A stretch of 34,154 bases of DNA from Candidatus Sysuiplasma superficiale. Lineage in GTDB: Archaea > Thermoplasmatota > Thermoplasmata > Sysuiplasmatales > Sysuiplasmataceae. Positions within the stretch are counted from its first letter, which is position 1; the number at the start of each line of letters is the position of its first letter. The translations under genes and the position numbers were made by a program. The stretch lies in contig JAGVSJ010000017.1 in assembly GCA_019720975.1 (NCBI GenBank), positions 1 through 34,154 of the forward strand. The letters run 5' to 3'. Under the pieces are notes generated by a model that saw only the letters and a list, made by a program, of their open reading frames with translations, made no database searches and was not told the origin of the DNA. This document shows positions 1 through 8,291 of this stretch, one piece after another.

Positions 1-12
1 TTGTTGGAGATA

Positions 13-879
13 TTATTGTCTCTCTGATAACGCACTCCTTTCGATTCGCCTCGCCACAAGAGCACCAGCGATGTACAGTGCAGACAGCGTGAGTCCTATG
101 ATTGTTTCTACGAGCCCGCCTGTGACACCAGGTGAAATGATCAGTGCAATTATGAAGGAACCCAGTACACCCATCCTCCAGTTTTCCATCCACACCTTCG
201 AGCCGACGAAACCGAACCTTGTCAGAGTCACCATAACAACAGGTAGTTCGAACGACAGTCCAAAGGCGAACAGGAATCCCACGATGATGCTTATGATTGA
301 TTTGAAACTGAGCGTTTCCTGAATGCCGAGAGAGACGATGTAAAGCTTAACTACCAGAAGCAGAACCGGTATGACAATGAAGTAAGCGAACGAAGCACCA
401 GCAACGAAAAGCAGCGTGGCGGGTATTACGGTCCATTTCAGATGCTTCTTTTCGGTCTCATAAAGCGCAGGTGAGACAAATTTCCACATTTCTGTGAGTA
501 TTATGGGCATGGATACGATGACGCTGAAAAGCAGCGATACCTGCATGGAGGAAAGTATAGGATCGAAGACGCTAACGTTCAGAACGATCATTCCCTTCGG
601 CACTTCGTGGTAAATGAAGTACCTGATGAGTTCCGTTGAAAAGCTGTTCAGGAAACTGGGGACAATGATTGGCAGCCGCGTGATGCGAAAGACGCCAACA
701 AAGGGAACTGTTATGTCGAAGGGGTGTACCGCAACTGAGGATGGGCCAAAAAACAGAAAAAAGGCTGTCAACACAAGGACAGAAAATACGATTCTGCGTA
801 ATCTCTTTGCAAGATCCTGCAAATGGTCGAGTAGTGGGGTCTGCGTCAACCAGTTGCCTTCCGAACCCTCATCTGTCAT
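13..879 (-). CDS. tatC: Sec-independent protein translocase TatC
   Basis: Membrane core of the twin-arginine translocase, which exports folded proteins. The N-terminus carries the TatC signature HLQDLAKRLRR just before the first membrane helix; bacterial TatC usually has Glu where this has Asp (HLxEL). Further signatures are EMWKFVSPALYETEKKH (cytoplasmic loop) and LSFELPVV, whose Glu matches the conserved E170 of E. coli TatC. About six hydrophobic segments are visible. The extracytoplasmic loop after helix 1 is long, roughly 65 residues. The frame is open to a GTG at 900, but a TATA-like box at 907-912 sits about 30 bases before the ATG at 879, so I take 879 as a leaderless start (288 residues). 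It is the last of three minus-strand membrane-protein genes. No TatA is visible in the window. Confidence 0.93.
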   Translation of the reverse strand: MTDEGSEGNWLTQTPLLDHLQDLAKRLRRIVFSVLVLTAFFLFFGPSSVAVHPFDITVPFVGVFRITRLPIIVPSFLNSFSTELIRYFIYHEVPKGMIVLNVSVFDPILSSMQVSLLFSVIVSMPIILTEMWKFVSPALYETEKKHLKWTVIPATLLFVAGASFAYFIVIPVLLLVVKLYIVSLGIQETLSFKSIISIIVGFLFAFGLSFELPVVMVTLTRFGFVGSKVWMENWRMGVLGSFIIALIISPGVTGGLVETIIGLTLSALYIAGALVARRIERSALSERQ

Positions 880-906
880 TCTAACCGATGGAGCAGACAC
901 ATAAAC

Positions 907-912
907 TATAAA
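907..912 (-). promoter_or_regulatory. TATA-like box for tatC
   Basis: Minus-strand TTTATA in the 33-base gap between the DUF1404-like gene and tatC, about 30 bases before the ATG at 879. It argues for tatC having its own promoter rather than depending only on read-through, and for the ATG start over the upstream GTG. Confidence 0.45.
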
Positions 913-933
913 TGTATCCCCGCAGACAAGTGT

Positions 934-1494
934 TCATTCCGCGGAAATCAGCGCCCTGTACCTTTTTGCATAGACGTATACAAATACACCGATCACTGAA
1001 TTCATGAAGAATATCATGAGGACGCCGAGCAAAACAAACTGAGCTGCGGAAAAGGGTGAATAGCTGATATCTCCCGAAGAATAAAGACTTGGATGAATTA
1101 TGAAAACAACCGAGAGGGCAGAATCGGCGGCAATCCACAAGCCAAAGAGAACCGGGCGTGTAACGGAAGGAAGCGGCTCAACAGCTGCTCCCACTAAAAA
1201 ACCAGCTGCGACCATAGAGCCCTCTTCCATAATTCTGTACAGGAGGAAGGCTCCGGAAAGAGCAAAGGGAACCGGAAAATGCCAGAATGCTGCGAGAGAT
1301 ACCCCGGCGATGAGGGTATACCAGTTCCATCGAAGTGACCTGTATGAGAGAATAAAACCTGCAAAGAATAGTGCATAGTGAGAAAACATGAATAGAATAG
1401 CGCTTTTTCCCTCCATCGTTTCGATAAGGGGATTGACGCAAAGAAGGATGAGAACGAGCGAGGTGACAGCATAAGTCGAATTCGGTCTGCGCAT
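934..1494 (-). CDS. DUF1404-like integral membrane protein
   Basis: A 186-residue, very hydrophobic protein with about six predicted membrane helices and no obvious catalytic motif. Length, helix pattern and the HYALFFAGF segment near residue 39 recall the archaeal DUF1404 family (about 180 residues, function unknown); this is a by-eye assignment. A histidine pair candidate, H39 and the H of FWHFPVPF, could bind a metal or heme, but that is only speculation. It lies 85 bases downstream of another membrane protein and 33 bases upstream of tatC on the same strand, with the cytochrome bd genes divergent, so a role linked to the membrane or respiration is possible but unproven. Confidence 0.7.
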   Translation of the reverse strand: MRRPNSTYAVTSLVLILLCVNPLIETMEGKSAILFMFSHYALFFAGFILSYRSLRWNWYTLIAGVSLAAFWHFPVPFALSGAFLLYRIMEEGSMVAAGFLVGAAVEPLPSVTRPVLFGLWIAADSALSVVFIIHPSLYSSGDISYSPFSAAQFVLLGVLMIFFMNSVIGVFVYVYAKRYRALISAE

Positions 1495-1579
1495 CAGACA
1501 CTTTCACCACACAATTTGAAATGTGAAGTTTTGAGCAGATAAATCGATGCGCGAAGACTCGAATTCATTTCGAACACAT

Positions 1580-2407
1580 TCATAGAACAATTTCCTTGTG
1601 TTTCGGGGAATAACTGAGCTGACCAAGTCCCGCATAAAGCGCCACCATGACAGAAATGGGCAGGAGATAATAAAGGGCGTTGAGTAAATCAACCCACATA
1701 GGGACAATGAGGATTCCGGAAGCAATTGGGGTGAATTCTGTTATCAGCACAGGCAGAGATATGCAACAGGAGGCCCCGCCCACGACTCCAACTGCAGGAT
1801 AAACAATGGAACCCCCAACACGCCTGATTGCTCCCCTGATGAGGCTCAATCTGTTTATATGCAGAATTACCAGAACACCTATTATGGCTGCCGTGTAGAA
1901 TGAGAAAGGACCCAGGACCAGTCCGTAGTACGGAGGAACTACGATCTCGAAACTGGGATTCAATGTGATCTGGAGAAGAGCATTCCCGATTGTGTGCGGG
2001 TAGAATGCGTTGCTTAGAAAGATGAAGGCACTGGCCCTCTGTGATGCAACGACACCGGGCGAACCAAAGGTGAGCACGAGAATGTTTTCCAAAACAAGGC
2101 CATAAACGAGAAGATGTATGGTAAGATATGCTGCAAAGAAAATCGGTGCCCACCATTTTTCCTTTATCAGCCTGACGAAAACAGCGATATCATTTCTGAA
2201 AAAAAATTCAAAAGTTACGAATGAAACAGCCAGCCAGAATACAACAGCGAGGAGTGCTGAAAGAACCACCGGTGTGCTGCTCAACTGCGAAAATGTTGGT
2301 GCGATGAGCCTGGTGGTGTACCAGTAAAGGAGAAGGGACAGAACAATTGCTGACATGCCTGCAAAGAGCTTCGTCTGGGATGAGTAATCAATTCTGCTGA
2401 AGGTCAA
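1580..2407 (-). CDS. Polytopic membrane protein with Cys-Cys motif, unknown function
   Basis: A 275-residue protein with about seven predicted transmembrane segments; I do not recognise the family. The most distinctive feature is a Gly-rich turn with vicinal cysteines, VGGASCCISLP, near residue 210, followed by more hydrophobic segments and a short basic tail. A vicinal Cys pair at a membrane edge is compatible with thiol redox or soft-metal binding, but nothing else in the sequence supports a particular substrate. The start is TTG with a GGAG ribosome-binding sequence about 10 bases upstream. It is first of the three minus-strand membrane genes that end with tatC and is divergent from the cydA-like gene. 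Confidence 0.8.
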   Translation of the reverse strand: MTFSRIDYSSQTKLFAGMSAIVLSLLLYWYTTRLIAPTFSQLSSTPVVLSALLAVVFWLAVSFVTFEFFFRNDIAVFVRLIKEKWWAPIFFAAYLTIHLLVYGLVLENILVLTFGSPGVVASQRASAFIFLSNAFYPHTIGNALLQITLNPSFEIVVPPYYGLVLGPFSFYTAAIIGVLVILHINRLSLIRGAIRRVGGSIVYPAVGVVGGASCCISLPVLITEFTPIASGILIVPMWVDLLNALYYLLPISVMVALYAGLGQLSYSPKHKEIVL

Positions 2408-3147
2408 AATCGCGATCTCCTACTGCATCTGCAGTGTTCATTCAAGTCACGATTGCGATGTTGAAGCGTACCGTGAAGCCGGAGAACTGTATGACTGGAT
2501 TCGCTGACGCCAGACCCACACATCGCGTCCTCCTAATTGCACCCTGAACATAAGTTTAACCCTTTTCCGCTTCTTTGAAATCTGATGTGAAATAATTTGT
2601 GTATGCAGTGCCCACCCACCTGCTTCCCACTCCGACGCCTGAACTCTGTGCATGCTCCGTCGCAATGTGCTGTGATAAGCAATTCGGAAAAGGGATACCG
2701 GCTTCTACTCTTTTTCAATCACTGCACCCCCCCCTCCCAGATGCCTGAGCTGGAGAACCTCAACCTTATGGCGACCCGTCCAGTCGTCCTCCACTCTCTG
2801 GAGCATCACATGCCGAGGAAAGCTCTCCCGTATGGTTATTGAATGATTCGTGTCAACTTAAGGAAAAGGAGCAATGCCATCGACTGAATCATTGCCTGAT
2901 GAGAGCAGCTAAACGATGCGCTGGCCATCTGCATGCGCTGTGACGCATGAAGCCGGTTGCCAAACACTCTGTTGCCGGCGCTCTAAGAAAGCCGAATCAA
3001 TTGGGATGTGTTAAAATAGTGAGGCAGACTTCATACACCTGTCAGCATTCCCTTCGAGACAAACGCATACACAGATGCCGTCATCCGAATTCGTTGTATG
3101 ATGCCAGCTGTTTCTCGACAGGAAGGATAAACCTGCCATGGGTGAGG
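2408..3147. other. Gene-poor divergent intergenic region
   Basis: About 740 bases separate the divergent membrane protein and cydA-like genes. Several short reading frames overlap on both strands, but none has a recognisable family, consistent codon use or a promoter. One plus-strand stretch ending at about 2506 reads DVEAYREAGELYDWIR then stop, which looks protein-like but has no start codon. I see no tRNA, CRISPR or clear terminator. It may hold gene remnants. Confidence 0.5.
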
Positions 3148-3153
3148 TTTATA
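3148..3153 (+). promoter_or_regulatory. TATA-like box for the cytochrome bd operon
   Basis: TTTATA centred about 23 bases before the ATG at 3173, the spacing expected for a leaderless archaeal transcript. No Shine-Dalgarno sequence precedes the ATG, which agrees with leaderless initiation. Confidence 0.55.
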
Positions 3154-3172
3154 CAGTTGAAATGCATCGACA

Positions 3173-4516
3173 ATGACGGGCACCACCTTGTCTCCACTTG
3201 ACTACGGCAGACTCCTGATGGCTGTGACTCTGGGTTTTCATTCACTTTTCATCATTCTTGGCGTCGGACTTTCGGCGATGATGTCGATAGCAGAACTTCT
3301 CGGTATTCTGAAGAAAAGAAATGAGTTCAGCCTTATGGCGAGGAGATGGTCGTACGGTTTCTCAATAATGTTCGGTGTCGGAGCTGCATCAGGAACGGCC
3401 GTTGCTTTCGAGCTGTACCTGCTGTGGCCGACGTTCATGAATATTGCAACACGTGTTGTTGCGCTCCCATTCTTTCTCGAGGTCGTCTTCGGCTTCTTTC
3501 CCGAAGCAATATTCCTGCCGATTTACTACTATGGGTGGAACAGGTTCAGCAAACCGATATACCACTGGCTCGCATCGCTCCCAATTGTCATAGGCTCTGC
3601 ACTCTCAGGCTTTCTGATCGTGACTGTCAATTCGTTCATGAACACACCTGCCGGCTTCAGTTACACCATGAATGCACAGGGTTTGATAACCAGCGTTTAC
3701 AATGTGAATCCAATAGCAGCGATGTTCAATCCTGCAACGCCGTTCGAAACATCACATGTCGTTGGCGCGACTTACGTCGGAACAGCATTCATGATTGCTT
3801 CCATCTACGCATACAGGATCATCAGAGGTGACAGAAGCAATTACAATATTCTTGCTTTCAAATTCGCCGTTGTATTCGGCTTCATAAGTTCGGCGCTTGA
3901 CGGTATTGCAGGGTCGCTTTCAGCAACTTTCCTCTCCCAGTATCAGCCTGAGAAATTTGCAGCGATGGAAGAACTGTACAGGACACAGTCATACGCCTTT
4001 GAGAAATTCTTCAACTATACAATTCCTGTGAGGGGTCTGATGAGCTTTCTCGCGGACGGCAGATGGAATGCGACAATGACAGGACTGGATAATTTTCCAG
4101 CTTCAACATGGCCTGATGTGCCGCTTGTCCATGCCGCGTTTGATCTCATGTCCGCTTTCGGCTTTTATTTTGTAATTGTTTCATTCGCGGCGATTGTCGC
4201 CTTTTCGCTTCTCAAGAGACATATTTCTCTGGTGAATCTTGCCTACTATGCTGTTCTCCCTTCAGGTCCACTCGCATATCTCACATTCCTTCTGGGCTGG
4301 ATAGTCGATGAGGAGGGAAGACAGCCCTGGATAATCTACAATCTGATGACGGTAAAACAGGGATTCACAACATCATATTCGGCAGTGCCACTTCTCTTCT
4401 TTTCATTTCTCACCTTTTACACTTTGCTGACAGTGATTACTGTCTACATACTCCAGAGGTATTACAAGGCCCATCCCTTGAATAAGGGGGACGGTTCAGT
4501 GTACGGGGGCGATTAA
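3173..4516 (+). CDS. cydA: Cytochrome bd-type quinol oxidase subunit I (CydA family)
   Basis: Heme-bearing subunit of a bd-type terminal oxidase that reduces O2 with quinol electrons in the membrane; 447 residues, the short-Q-loop form. E. coli CydA residues can be placed: H19 at H23 (GFHSLF), E99 and E107 at E103 and E111 (FLEVVFGFFPEA), heme b558 ligand H186 at H195 (TSHVVGATYVG), ligand M393 at M326 (FDLMSAFG), and the conserved GRQPW at 382-386. The E. coli Arg two residues before the ligand Met (R391) is Asp324 here, so the b558 surroundings may differ. A cydB-like gene follows 31 bases downstream. The TATA box at 3148 supports the start. Confidence 0.93.
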   Translation: MTGTTLSPLDYGRLLMAVTLGFHSLFIILGVGLSAMMSIAELLGILKKRNEFSLMARRWSYGFSIMFGVGAASGTAVAFELYLLWPTFMNIATRVVALPFFLEVVFGFFPEAIFLPIYYYGWNRFSKPIYHWLASLPIVIGSALSGFLIVTVNSFMNTPAGFSYTMNAQGLITSVYNVNPIAAMFNPATPFETSHVVGATYVGTAFMIASIYAYRIIRGDRSNYNILAFKFAVVFGFISSALDGIAGSLSATFLSQYQPEKFAAMEELYRTQSYAFEKFFNYTIPVRGLMSFLADGRWNATMTGLDNFPASTWPDVPLVHAAFDLMSAFGFYFVIVSFAAIVAFSLLKRHISLVNLAYYAVLPSGPLAYLTFLLGWIVDEEGRQPWIIYNLMTVKQGFTTSYSAVPLLFFSFLTFYTLLTVITVYILQRYYKAHPLNKGDGSVYGGD

Positions 4517-4547
4517 TATTCCTGTCTCAGATCAGGAATTCGCATTC

Positions 4548-5528
4548 ATGCTGATATGGGTCAGCATACTTGTGTATTCTGTACTTGCTTCCCTCGACCT
4601 TGGGAGCGGGTTCTTCTATCTCTCTTCATTCCTTGTCAGGGGAGGGGATTCGGTGAGACGGTCACTGATATCGTACAGTTCGGCCAGGTGGGAATCTACC
4701 AACACCTTCTTCATATTCATTGTAGTGGCAGGTGCCTCCTATTTTCCATCGATGGCAGACATACTCGCAACAGGATGGATTGTGCTCATTTCCATAATAC
4801 TGATGCTCTTTATGGTAAGGGCTGCATTCCTCGTATACGACTATTACAGCACGAGCAGGAGCAAGTTGTTTCTGTGTGTCTATTCCCTTACCGGACTTTC
4901 CATACTTCCACTGATGGCTGTGATCATAACATCTTCCCTGCTGAACGTCTCCACTGTTTCCTACACATCCATAGGGAGCGGTTTCGTCGTAAAAGTTGAC
5001 TATGCAGCCCTCTTTTCAAACCCCATAACATATCTAATGATAATAATTGCATTCTTTGGCCAGCTGATGGTGAGCGGCACGTTCAGCCTGTTCTACGACA
5101 GGGATGTGCGTAACAGAAACTTCTATTCACGCATCACGAAAATTGCAATGATTGTTACATTCCTGTCAATAGTAGTGGAATTTCAACTTTATTATCCGCT
5201 GGCAAGATACCTGTTTACTCAACTGCTGCACAACGTTGTGTTCATTGCGATTTCAGGGATACTTTTCCTCATCTTTGGATTCCTCTTATTCACAGAGAGA
5301 TACGGCCTGACTCCTTTTGTTGTGCTTATCCTTTCAATGACGTTCGCCTTTGTCGGTCTCGGCCTGTCAAAGTACCCATACATACTCTACCCAACCCAGA
5401 CGGTTTACACAACCTTCACCACAGCAGGAAGCTTCTATGCACTCACCGTGACATTCTTTGCTGCACTCATCTTCCTGGTGCCGAGTCTGTACTTCCTCAA
5501 CAGGATGTTCAGATCCCCTTCCCTCTGA
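4548..5528 (+). CDS. cydB: Divergent cytochrome bd oxidase subunit II (CydB-like)
   Basis: A 326-residue protein with about eight or nine membrane helices directly after the CydA-family gene. The N-terminal segment SVLASLDLGSGFFYL matches the CydB theme LDGFDLGxG, and ARWESTNTFF sits where CydB has its WDGNETW motif, so the fold is probably shared though conserved residues are largely replaced. It is shorter than E. coli CydB (379). The only ATG available is 4548; the frame stays open about 66 bases upstream without a standard start codon, so the N-terminus could be slightly longer. Context makes the subunit II role likely. It presumably packs against CydA without carrying heme. Confidence 0.8.
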   Translation: MLIWVSILVYSVLASLDLGSGFFYLSSFLVRGGDSVRRSLISYSSARWESTNTFFIFIVVAGASYFPSMADILATGWIVLISIILMLFMVRAAFLVYDYYSTSRSKLFLCVYSLTGLSILPLMAVIITSSLLNVSTVSYTSIGSGFVVKVDYAALFSNPITYLMIIIAFFGQLMVSGTFSLFYDRDVRNRNFYSRITKIAMIVTFLSIVVEFQLYYPLARYLFTQLLHNVVFIAISGILFLIFGFLLFTERYGLTPFVVLILSMTFAFVGLGLSKYPYILYPTQTVYTTFTTAGSFYALTVTFFAALIFLVPSLYFLNRMFRSPSL

Positions 5529-5653
5529 CATAGGGCAGGTGTTCGATTGATTCACTGGCAAGATGAAAGGCTGTTCTGATTTCAGCCAGACGTTCTCTGG
5601 CCCTTTGCAGATTAATTATTTCTATCAATAGAACCATAGTTCCGTCGGTCTGA

Positions 5654-6802
5654 ATGAATTTTGAATTCAACGAAGAGCATGAAATGGTCAGGAACACCGT
5701 AAGGGAGTTTGCAAGAAAGGAGCTTGCTCCGCTTTGCGAAAGGATGGACAGGGACGACTACTTTCCTGAGGATCTGTTCAGAAAGCTCGGTTCCACAGGG
5801 ATGCTCGGCATTACCGTACCGACAGAATTCGATGGATCGGGCCTCGACTACATCTCACAGGCGATATGTCTGGAAGAACTGTCAAGGGTGTCTCCGGCCT
5901 TTGCACTTTCGGTCGGAGCCCACTCCAATCTCTGCCTGGACAACCTCTACAGGAATGGGAGCAGGGAGCTCATAGAGACTTACGTCCCTCAGCTGGCCAC
6001 CGGAAAATCAATAGGGTGCCTTGGCCTGACTGAACCTGATTCCGGATCTGATTCCCTTTCAATGAAGACAGAAGCAAAAAGGGATGCAGATGAATATGTG
6101 ATCACGGGTTCCAAGACATTTATCACAAACGCACCGGTTGCTGACATCTGTCTCGCCTATGCGAAGACAGATGCTGCGAAGGGTAGCAAAGGGGTCAGTG
6201 CGTTTGTGATTGAAAGCGGCTACAGCGGCTACAGAAAGGGAAGGAAACTTGACAAGATGGGAATGCGCGGATCTCCCACAGGTGAACTCTTCTTTGACGG
6301 ATGCCGTGTTCCGGCAAATAATGTTCTTGGAAGGGAGAATGAAGGCTCGCACATCGTAATGTCAGGGCTGAGCGTAGAGAGGGCTGTTCTTGCGGCAATT
6401 TCACTTGGCATACAGGAAGAGATGCTCGAAATGTCAGTGAAGTACTCGAAGGAGAGGAAACAGTTCGGTGAGCCAATAGCCAACTTTGAGCTCATACAGG
6501 AGAAGATAGCAGAGATGTACACGGGCATAGCAGCCAGCAGGCTCCTGATTTACAGTGCACTCTCCGTACTGCAGAAGGACAGAAGAAGAAACAAGGAGGC
6601 CGCTGCCGCGATAATGTTCGCTTCGGAAGCCGCCACCAGAAGCGCGCTCGACTGCATTCAGATCATGGGTGGTTATGGCTACATGAAGGAATTCCAGGCG
6701 GAACGCTTCATGAGGGATGCGAAGCTCCTTGAGATAGGCGCAGGGACAACGGAGATAAGAAAGATCATAATAGCAAGGGAAGTTCTGAAGGAAGGAATAT
6801 GA
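5654..6802 (+). CDS. Acyl-CoA dehydrogenase, isovaleryl-CoA-dehydrogenase-like
   Basis: FAD-dependent alpha,beta-dehydrogenation of an acyl-CoA; 382 residues, normal length. Family signatures: LGLTEPDSGSD near 123-133, ITGSKTFITNA near 150-160, RKQFGEPI and the C-terminal GGYGYMKEFQAERFMRDAK. The catalytic Glu of MCAD/SCAD in the C-terminal 'EGT' loop is absent: this protein has LLEIGAGTTEIRK. Instead Glu242 (GLSVERAVLAA) aligns with the helix-G catalytic Glu of human isovaleryl-CoA dehydrogenase, whose C-terminal loop is also EIGAGTSE. A branched short-chain substrate is therefore likely; specificity is inferred. Electrons would pass to ETF, not encoded here. It precedes a thiolase-like/DUF35 pair on the same strand. 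A TATA-like AT-rich stretch lies at about 5611-5620. Confidence 0.92.
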   Translation: MNFEFNEEHEMVRNTVREFARKELAPLCERMDRDDYFPEDLFRKLGSTGMLGITVPTEFDGSGLDYISQAICLEELSRVSPAFALSVGAHSNLCLDNLYRNGSRELIETYVPQLATGKSIGCLGLTEPDSGSDSLSMKTEAKRDADEYVITGSKTFITNAPVADICLAYAKTDAAKGSKGVSAFVIESGYSGYRKGRKLDKMGMRGSPTGELFFDGCRVPANNVLGRENEGSHIVMSGLSVERAVLAAISLGIQEEMLEMSVKYSKERKQFGEPIANFELIQEKIAEMYTGIAASRLLIYSALSVLQKDRRRNKEAAAAIMFASEAATRSALDCIQIMGGYGYMKEFQAERFMRDAKLLEIGAGTTEIRKIIIAREVLKEGI

Positions 6803-6941
6803 TTGCCCTTCCCTTCAGCTGTGAGACGTGTCAAACTGTGACTCACTTTCAGGCAATCGGTTTAATACAATCACACCAATCCTCAGCACGGTGATTTTCA
6901 TCGGCAGGGAAGAGAATTCCGCAGGAAACAGAAAACACACG

Positions 6942-8291
6942 ATGAGCAGGAAGGTCTACCTTGTCTCCGGCGGGGTGACAAAATTCGCCAAGGCACATCC
7001 GGAGATGGATTTCAGGTACATGGTGAAGGTAGCGTACGACTATGCAATGAAAGACATACCCTCGCTCGACAAGAAGGACATAGACGGAACCAGAATCTCC
7101 TATTTCTCAGATCACTTTGCCAGGCAGCTGAAAGCTGCTAGCATGGTCCAGGACTATCTTGGACTTAACCCCAAGGGCAGCATGAGAATTGAATGGGGAG
7201 GGGCAACTGGCGGGGAGGTCTTCCAGGCAGGCGCCGAAGCAGTAGCATCCGGCAGAATGGACATCTGCCTTGTTGCGGGCTTTGAGACCATGTCAAGGGT
7301 TCAGACATGGAAGGGGAACGAGTTCATCGCTCTCGCATCTGACGTTAATTACGATTTTCCCATAGGCGGATTCTACTCCGGCTACTACGCACTTATGGTG
7401 ACGAGGCACATATACGAATACATGAGGAGAACAAGGTTTTCAAATGTGAAGGATGAGAGGGAGGCCCAGAGACTTGCGATAAGGGAGGCGTCGCGTATCC
7501 TTTCAATGGTCAGCGTGAAGAATCACATGAACGCCCTTTACAATCCCTATGCGCAGTATCCGAAGAGGCTGACTGTGGAGGATGTCCTTGGATCGGAGAT
7601 GATCTCATATCCATTAACACGGGAAATGATATGCACGATGAGCGACGGTGCAGCTGTTGCGATACTTGCAAGCGAGGATGAGGCATTCAGGCTGACCGAC
7701 CATCCAGTCCTTGTGAGAGGGATGGGCTGCGGAACAGATACCATGCGTCTTGCGGACCGCCCTTTCGGGGATGTCATGCTGATGAATCATGAGAATGAGA
7801 GAGATTACGAAGGGCTCGCCTATCCCGGCGTGCATTCCTTCCGTGCCGGCAGAGCCGCATCCATAGAGGCATACAGTTCTGCCGGCATAGAGAATCCTCT
7901 CCGGGAGATTGACTTCATTGAATTGCACGACGCCTACGCGTCCTCGGAGATACAGACATACGAAGACATGGGACTGTGCAGATACGGTGAGGGGTACAGC
8001 TTTGTTGAGAGTGGAAAGCCATTCATGAAGAACATAGAGTACGGTCTTGAGCTTGAGGAAAAGGGTAAAATTCCTGTGAATCCGTCAGGAGGACTCATAG
8101 CCTGTGGCCACCCTGTGGGGGCAACGGGCCTGATGCAGGCAGTTTTCGCATTATGGCAGCTCCAGGGGAGGATAGGCAAACATTTCGGCAATGATAAGTT
8201 ACAGCTTGACAGGCCGAAGGTGGGCGCAATTCACTCCCATGCAGGTACCGGAAGTTCTGTCACTGTCTCAATACTGGAGGCGGTGAGATAG
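6942..8291 (+). CDS. Thiolase-superfamily protein lacking the nucleophilic Cys
   Basis: SCP2/archaeal-type thiolase fold, 449 residues from the ATG at 6942; the frame extends upstream to 6828 but those 38 residues look non-coding. The expected E-x-x-C-A-S-G-G motif reads E84-W-G-G87-A-T-G-G, so the acyl-accepting Cys is Gly87. The general-base region is kept: NPSGGLIACGHPVGATG with H390, and ELHDAYASSEI (H329-D-A-Y332) replacing the usual HDCF/HDAF. The C-terminal loop is HSHAGTG. A Claisen condensation by the normal acyl-enzyme route is thus unlikely. The closest known precedent is the Ltp2 class of thiolase-like retro-aldolases, which also partner with a DUF35 protein. The DUF35 gene starts at the base after this stop codon. 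Confidence 0.87.
   Translation: MSRKVYLVSGGVTKFAKAHPEMDFRYMVKVAYDYAMKDIPSLDKKDIDGTRISYFSDHFARQLKAASMVQDYLGLNPKGSMRIEWGGATGGEVFQAGAEAVASGRMDICLVAGFETMSRVQTWKGNEFIALASDVNYDFPIGGFYSGYYALMVTRHIYEYMRRTRFSNVKDEREAQRLAIREASRILSMVSVKNHMNALYNPYAQYPKRLTVEDVLGSEMISYPLTREMICTMSDGAAVAILASEDEAFRLTDHPVLVRGMGCGTDTMRLADRPFGDVMLMNHENERDYEGLAYPGVHSFRAGRAASIEAYSSAGIENPLREIDFIELHDAYASSEIQTYEDMGLCRYGEGYSFVESGKPFMKNIEYGLELEEKGKIPVNPSGGLIACGHPVGATGLMQAVFALWQLQGRIGKHFGNDKLQLDRPKVGAIHSHAGTGSSVTVSILEAVR

Noticed and set aside
2419-2506. Plus-strand stretch reading YCICSVHSSHDCDVEAYREAGELYDWIR
   Set aside because: Protein-like C-terminus, but short, without a start codon and partly antisense to the start of a convincing gene.
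2947-3201. 84-codon plus-strand frame before cydA
   Set aside because: It overlaps the cydA TATA box and start in another frame and matches no family.
6828-6941. N-terminal extension of the thiolase-like protein
   Set aside because: The extra 38 residues are unlike thiolases and precede a good family start, MSRKVYLVSGG.
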